A stretch of DNA of 43,276 bases from contig DINS01000020.1 of NCBI GenBank assembly GCA_002426015.1, positions 1-43,276 on the forward strand, read 5' to 3'. Position 1 is the first letter of the stretch, and the number at the start of each line of letters is the position of its first letter. Below are positions 41,684-43,276 of this stretch, one piece after another. The position numbers and the translations under genes are program-made. Below the pieces are notes generated by a model that saw only the letters and a program-made list of their open reading frames with translations, was not told where the DNA came from and made no database searches. This stretch comes from Flavobacteriaceae bacterium UBA5534 (GTDB lineage: Bacteria; Bacteroidota; Bacteroidia; Flavobacteriales; Flavobacteriaceae).

Positions 41684-42253
41684 TTACTGCTTGGCAAACT
41701 GCAAATGAACTATTATGGTTACATCTTTTCCAATGCCCACCGCTGTTGGGTCATAATCAATATTATAATCAAATCTATTGATGGTTGTTTCGGCTTTCAT
41801 ACCTAACTTTTCGCCTTGGTCGCTCTTGGCTATTCCGCCAAAATCAACATCAAAAATCACAGCTTTGGTTACACCTTTTATGGTCAAATTACCATATAAC
41901 AAGTATTGTTCGGATTTGTCCGTAGCTACAATTTTATTACTCTTAAAAGACATATTTGGGTACTTTTCAACTTCAAAAAAGTCAGCACTTCTTAAGTGAT
42001 TATCCCTATCTTCTACGTTAGTGTTTATACTTTTTACATCCACGGTAAAATCAAAACTTGCATCTTTAAGAGCTTCACCGTTTGTAGTCAGGTTTCCTGT
42101 GTATTCTAAAAATTTCCCGTTTACAAAACTAATTCCAGAATGGGAAATATTAAAATTTAAGGACGAATGGTAAGGGTCTACTTTCCATTGGGTCTGTGCG
42201 TAAGTACCTAAAGTTAGTAAGGCCATCGCTAATACATGCATTGTTTTTTTCAT
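41684..42253 (-). CDS. YceI-family protein, periplasmic form
   Basis: The 189-residue protein has a signal peptide (MKKTMHVLAMALLTLGTYAQ) and the YceI barrel: WKVDPYHSSLNFNISHSGIS, RDNHLRSADFFEVEKYPNMS, GNLTIKGVTKAVIFDVDFGG. It is paralogous to the cytoplasmic form downstream. ATG 42253 is preferred because it starts the signal peptide; ATG 42259 adds two residues. It is preceded by a perfect -7 box and the shared 40-bp element. Confidence 0.9.
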   Translation of the reverse strand: MKKTMHVLAMALLTLGTYAQTQWKVDPYHSSLNFNISHSGISFVNGKFLEYTGNLTTNGEALKDASFDFTVDVKSINTNVEDRDNHLRSADFFEVEKYPNMSFKSNKIVATDKSEQYLLYGNLTIKGVTKAVIFDVDFGGIAKSDQGEKLGMKAETTINRFDYNIDYDPTAVGIGKDVTIIVHLQFAKQ

Positions 42254-42293
42254 AATCATTAAATTTAAATTCTATTGAATTGTTATTTGATTA

Positions 42294-42301
42294 CAAAATT
42301 A
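42294..42301 (-). promoter_or_regulatory. -7 box of the first yceI gene
   Basis: TAATTTTG on the minus strand fits TAnnTTTG, 40 bp before the ATG at 42253. Again no -33 box is present and the shared element starts 21 bp upstream. Confidence 0.6.
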
Positions 42302-42322
42302 GCAAGGATGCCTATGTTTTGA

Positions 42323-42362
42323 ATTACACTATTCGGTAGTTGAGTTGTAAATTCAGGAAGTG
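42323..42362 (-). promoter_or_regulatory. Shared 40-bp element, copy 1
   Basis: This copy matches 41251-41290 in 36 of 40 positions. Its distal end overlaps the last codons and stop of the AraC-family gene. The equal 21-bp distance to the -7 box in both copies argues for a functional site rather than leftover duplication. Confidence 0.6.
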
Positions 42363-43186
42363 AGCATATTTTTCATATCGTCCCTAAATTCAGTTGGCGA
42401 TTGCCCAGACTTCTTTTTGAAGACATTAGAGAAATAAGAATTTTCGTTATAGCCCAATTCGTAGGCGATTTCAGAAATGGTTTTTTCAGTAGAGATTAAT
42501 AGGTTTTTGGCTTCAATAAGTTTACGTGTTTCGATTATTTCCGAAACGCTTTGCTCTAAAATATTTTGGCAGATTAGATTTAGGTTTCTTGAGGTCATAA
42601 ATAGTTTTTCTGCATAAAACTCAACACCCAATGGTCTTCTGTAATTTTCTTCAAGAATGGTCAAAAAGTTTCCGAACGAAATATGCTGTGTCTTTTGTGT
42701 GGTTTCGTTTTGTGATTCTGTTTTTTTCCTTTCGGCTTCTATCATAGTAAAAAGAACGCTCAAAAGTTGTCTGATGATGGCAAGATTCGGATTTTCCTGC
42801 TTTGTTTCATCAAACATCATTTTACATAGTTCAACCAATCTTTGAAAACAATGTCCTTTTTCCAATTTGATGTTGGCTTGGTCGTGATAAAGAGAATATA
42901 GTTGAAACGTTGTCTCCGGAATAAATTCACTTTTGAAACGAATTGCCCAAATGTCGCATTTGCCATTATATATTCTCGGTATCAAACGGTGTACTTTTCC
43001 TTTGGTAACGAAACTCACAAATGGTGCTTGAGTTTTGGTGGAATTAAAATCAATGAAATGTTCTAATTCTCCATATATTCCAATTAATAATTCCTCGAAA
43101 TCGTGATTGTGAGGTTCGTCAGGCTGTTCAGAAATCTTTTTTGCTTCTATTTCGTCAACTCTGAATATTTGGAATAGTTTGCTCAT
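42353..43186 (-). CDS. AraC-family transcriptional regulator
   Basis: The 277-residue protein has an N-terminal cupin-type sensor domain (QPDEPHNHDFEELLIGIYGE) and a C-terminal double HTH: KTISEIAYELGYNENSYFSN followed by VFKKKSGQSPTEFRDD. It is the first gene of the yceI-doxX-DODA group and probably activates the two promoters bearing the 40-bp element, one of which overlaps its own 3' end. It starts about 27 bases after the GCAGCTAAC border of repeat H. Confidence 0.9.
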   Translation of the reverse strand: MSKLFQIFRVDEIEAKKISEQPDEPHNHDFEELLIGIYGELEHFIDFNSTKTQAPFVSFVTKGKVHRLIPRIYNGKCDIWAIRFKSEFIPETTFQLYSLYHDQANIKLEKGHCFQRLVELCKMMFDETKQENPNLAIIRQLLSVLFTMIEAERKKTESQNETTQKTQHISFGNFLTILEENYRRPLGVEFYAEKLFMTSRNLNLICQNILEQSVSEIIETRKLIEAKNLLISTEKTISEIAYELGYNENSYFSNVFKKKSGQSPTEFRDDMKNMLTS

Positions 43187-43212
43187 TTGTTATTCAGTGG
43201 TTTTTTCAGGTT

Positions 43213-43276
43213 GCAGCTAACGTTTATGTGTATGGAAAGTTGCGTGCTTGTGTGCGAGGATTTTCCGAAGGAAAAT
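43213..43276 (-). repeat. attC-like repeat H, cut by the window edge
   Basis: It begins with GCAGCTAAC (43213-43221), the exact inverse of GTTAGCTGC at 38572-38580. GTTGCGTGCTTGTGTGCGAG and the start of the apex GGATTTTCCgaaGGAAAAT follow. The array therefore continues to the right. Confidence 0.7.

Larger units (their letters stand above)
30558..43276 (-). mobile_element. Array of gene cassettes separated by attC-like repeats
   Basis: Eight palindromic repeats (named A to H here, left to right) separate units whose genes all lie on the minus strand. In four units the outer borders are exact inverse complements: GTTGGCAGTA/TACTGCCAAC (30686, 31291), GTTAGGCAC/GTGCCTAAC (35901, 37110), TTGTAGCA/TGCTACAA (37656, 38446) and GTTAGCTGC/GCAGCTAAC (38572, 43213). 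In integron cassettes the two halves of each recombination site become complementary only when the cassette is circular, which yields this pattern. Borders of the other units are decayed. No integrase is visible, so it would be a cluster lacking its recombinase, or one whose integrase lies to the right. Confidence 0.5.

Noticed and set aside
30558..43276. A CRISPR array
   Set aside because: The repeats are 85-190 bp, diverged and separated by whole genes, not short identical repeats with short spacers. No cas genes are present.
30558..43276. Insertion sequences with terminal inverted repeats
   Set aside because: No transposase is encoded in any unit, and the complementary borders are only 8-10 bp and different for each unit.

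Overview
The window looks like chromosomal DNA from a member of the Flavobacteriaceae (Bacteroidota). The support is AT-rich sequence, genes without Shine-Dalgarno leaders, several TAnnTTTG-type -7 boxes, a bacillithiol deacetylase (bshB1), and flavobacterial families such as DUF6090 and DUF6544. Family names come from recognising sequence motifs; no database search was possible.

Region 1 (1-7436) is the right part of an integrated accessory element. It carries three genes joined by back-to-back TAAATG junctions: an AbiEi-like (DUF6088) regulator, an AbiEii nucleotidyltransferase toxin, and a 1127-residue PLD-nuclease/SNF2 helicase. Together they are a candidate composite defence module, preceded by a promoter full of GTTACAAA-like boxes. 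An excisionase-like HTH gene follows, next to a nested palindrome, and then two conserved genes of unknown function. The element appears to end at a tRNA-Ser-like 3' remnant (7412-7436) with 9-bp direct repeats beside it.

Region 2 (7443-30258) is ordinary backbone. It begins with a stress cluster in two operons: three tandem-domain universal stress proteins, an ATP-cone/restriction-endonuclease fusion, an MBL/beta-CASP hydrolase, a hypothetical protein and a lipoprotein. Each operon is preceded by the same FNR/CRP-like palindrome TGATAAATATCA. Next come an MscS channel, a membrane metallophosphoesterase, DUF6544, DUF2784-like and DUF3108 proteins, two tandem M28 peptidases, tRNA-His with a decayed partial copy, and a tight operon of a trans-sulfuration enzyme, a TMEM175 channel, rlmF and bshB1. 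A secreted protein, a MATE exporter, a HAD phosphatase and an ammonium transporter complete it.

Region 3 (30558-43276 and continuing off the right edge) is the most unusual part. Fourteen genes, all on the minus strand, are separated by eight copies of an imperfectly palindromic repeat (about 85-190 bp). In four of the gene units the two outer borders are exact 8-10 bp inverted complements of each other (for example GTTAGGCAC/GTGCCTAAC). The two ends of any single repeat do not match beyond a GTT/AAC core. This is the arrangement expected of integron gene cassettes with attC sites, although no integrase gene is in the window and the repeats differ from classical attC consensus. The cassette-like genes encode hypothetical secreted proteins, a TraB/GumN protein, a serine hydrolase, a DUF6090 protein, a PQQ-like propeller, a VOC protein and a twin-arginine cupin-like protein. 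There is also a seven-gene AraC/YceI/DoxX/DODA/TetR group with a shared 40-bp promoter element and a fragment of a second DODA gene.
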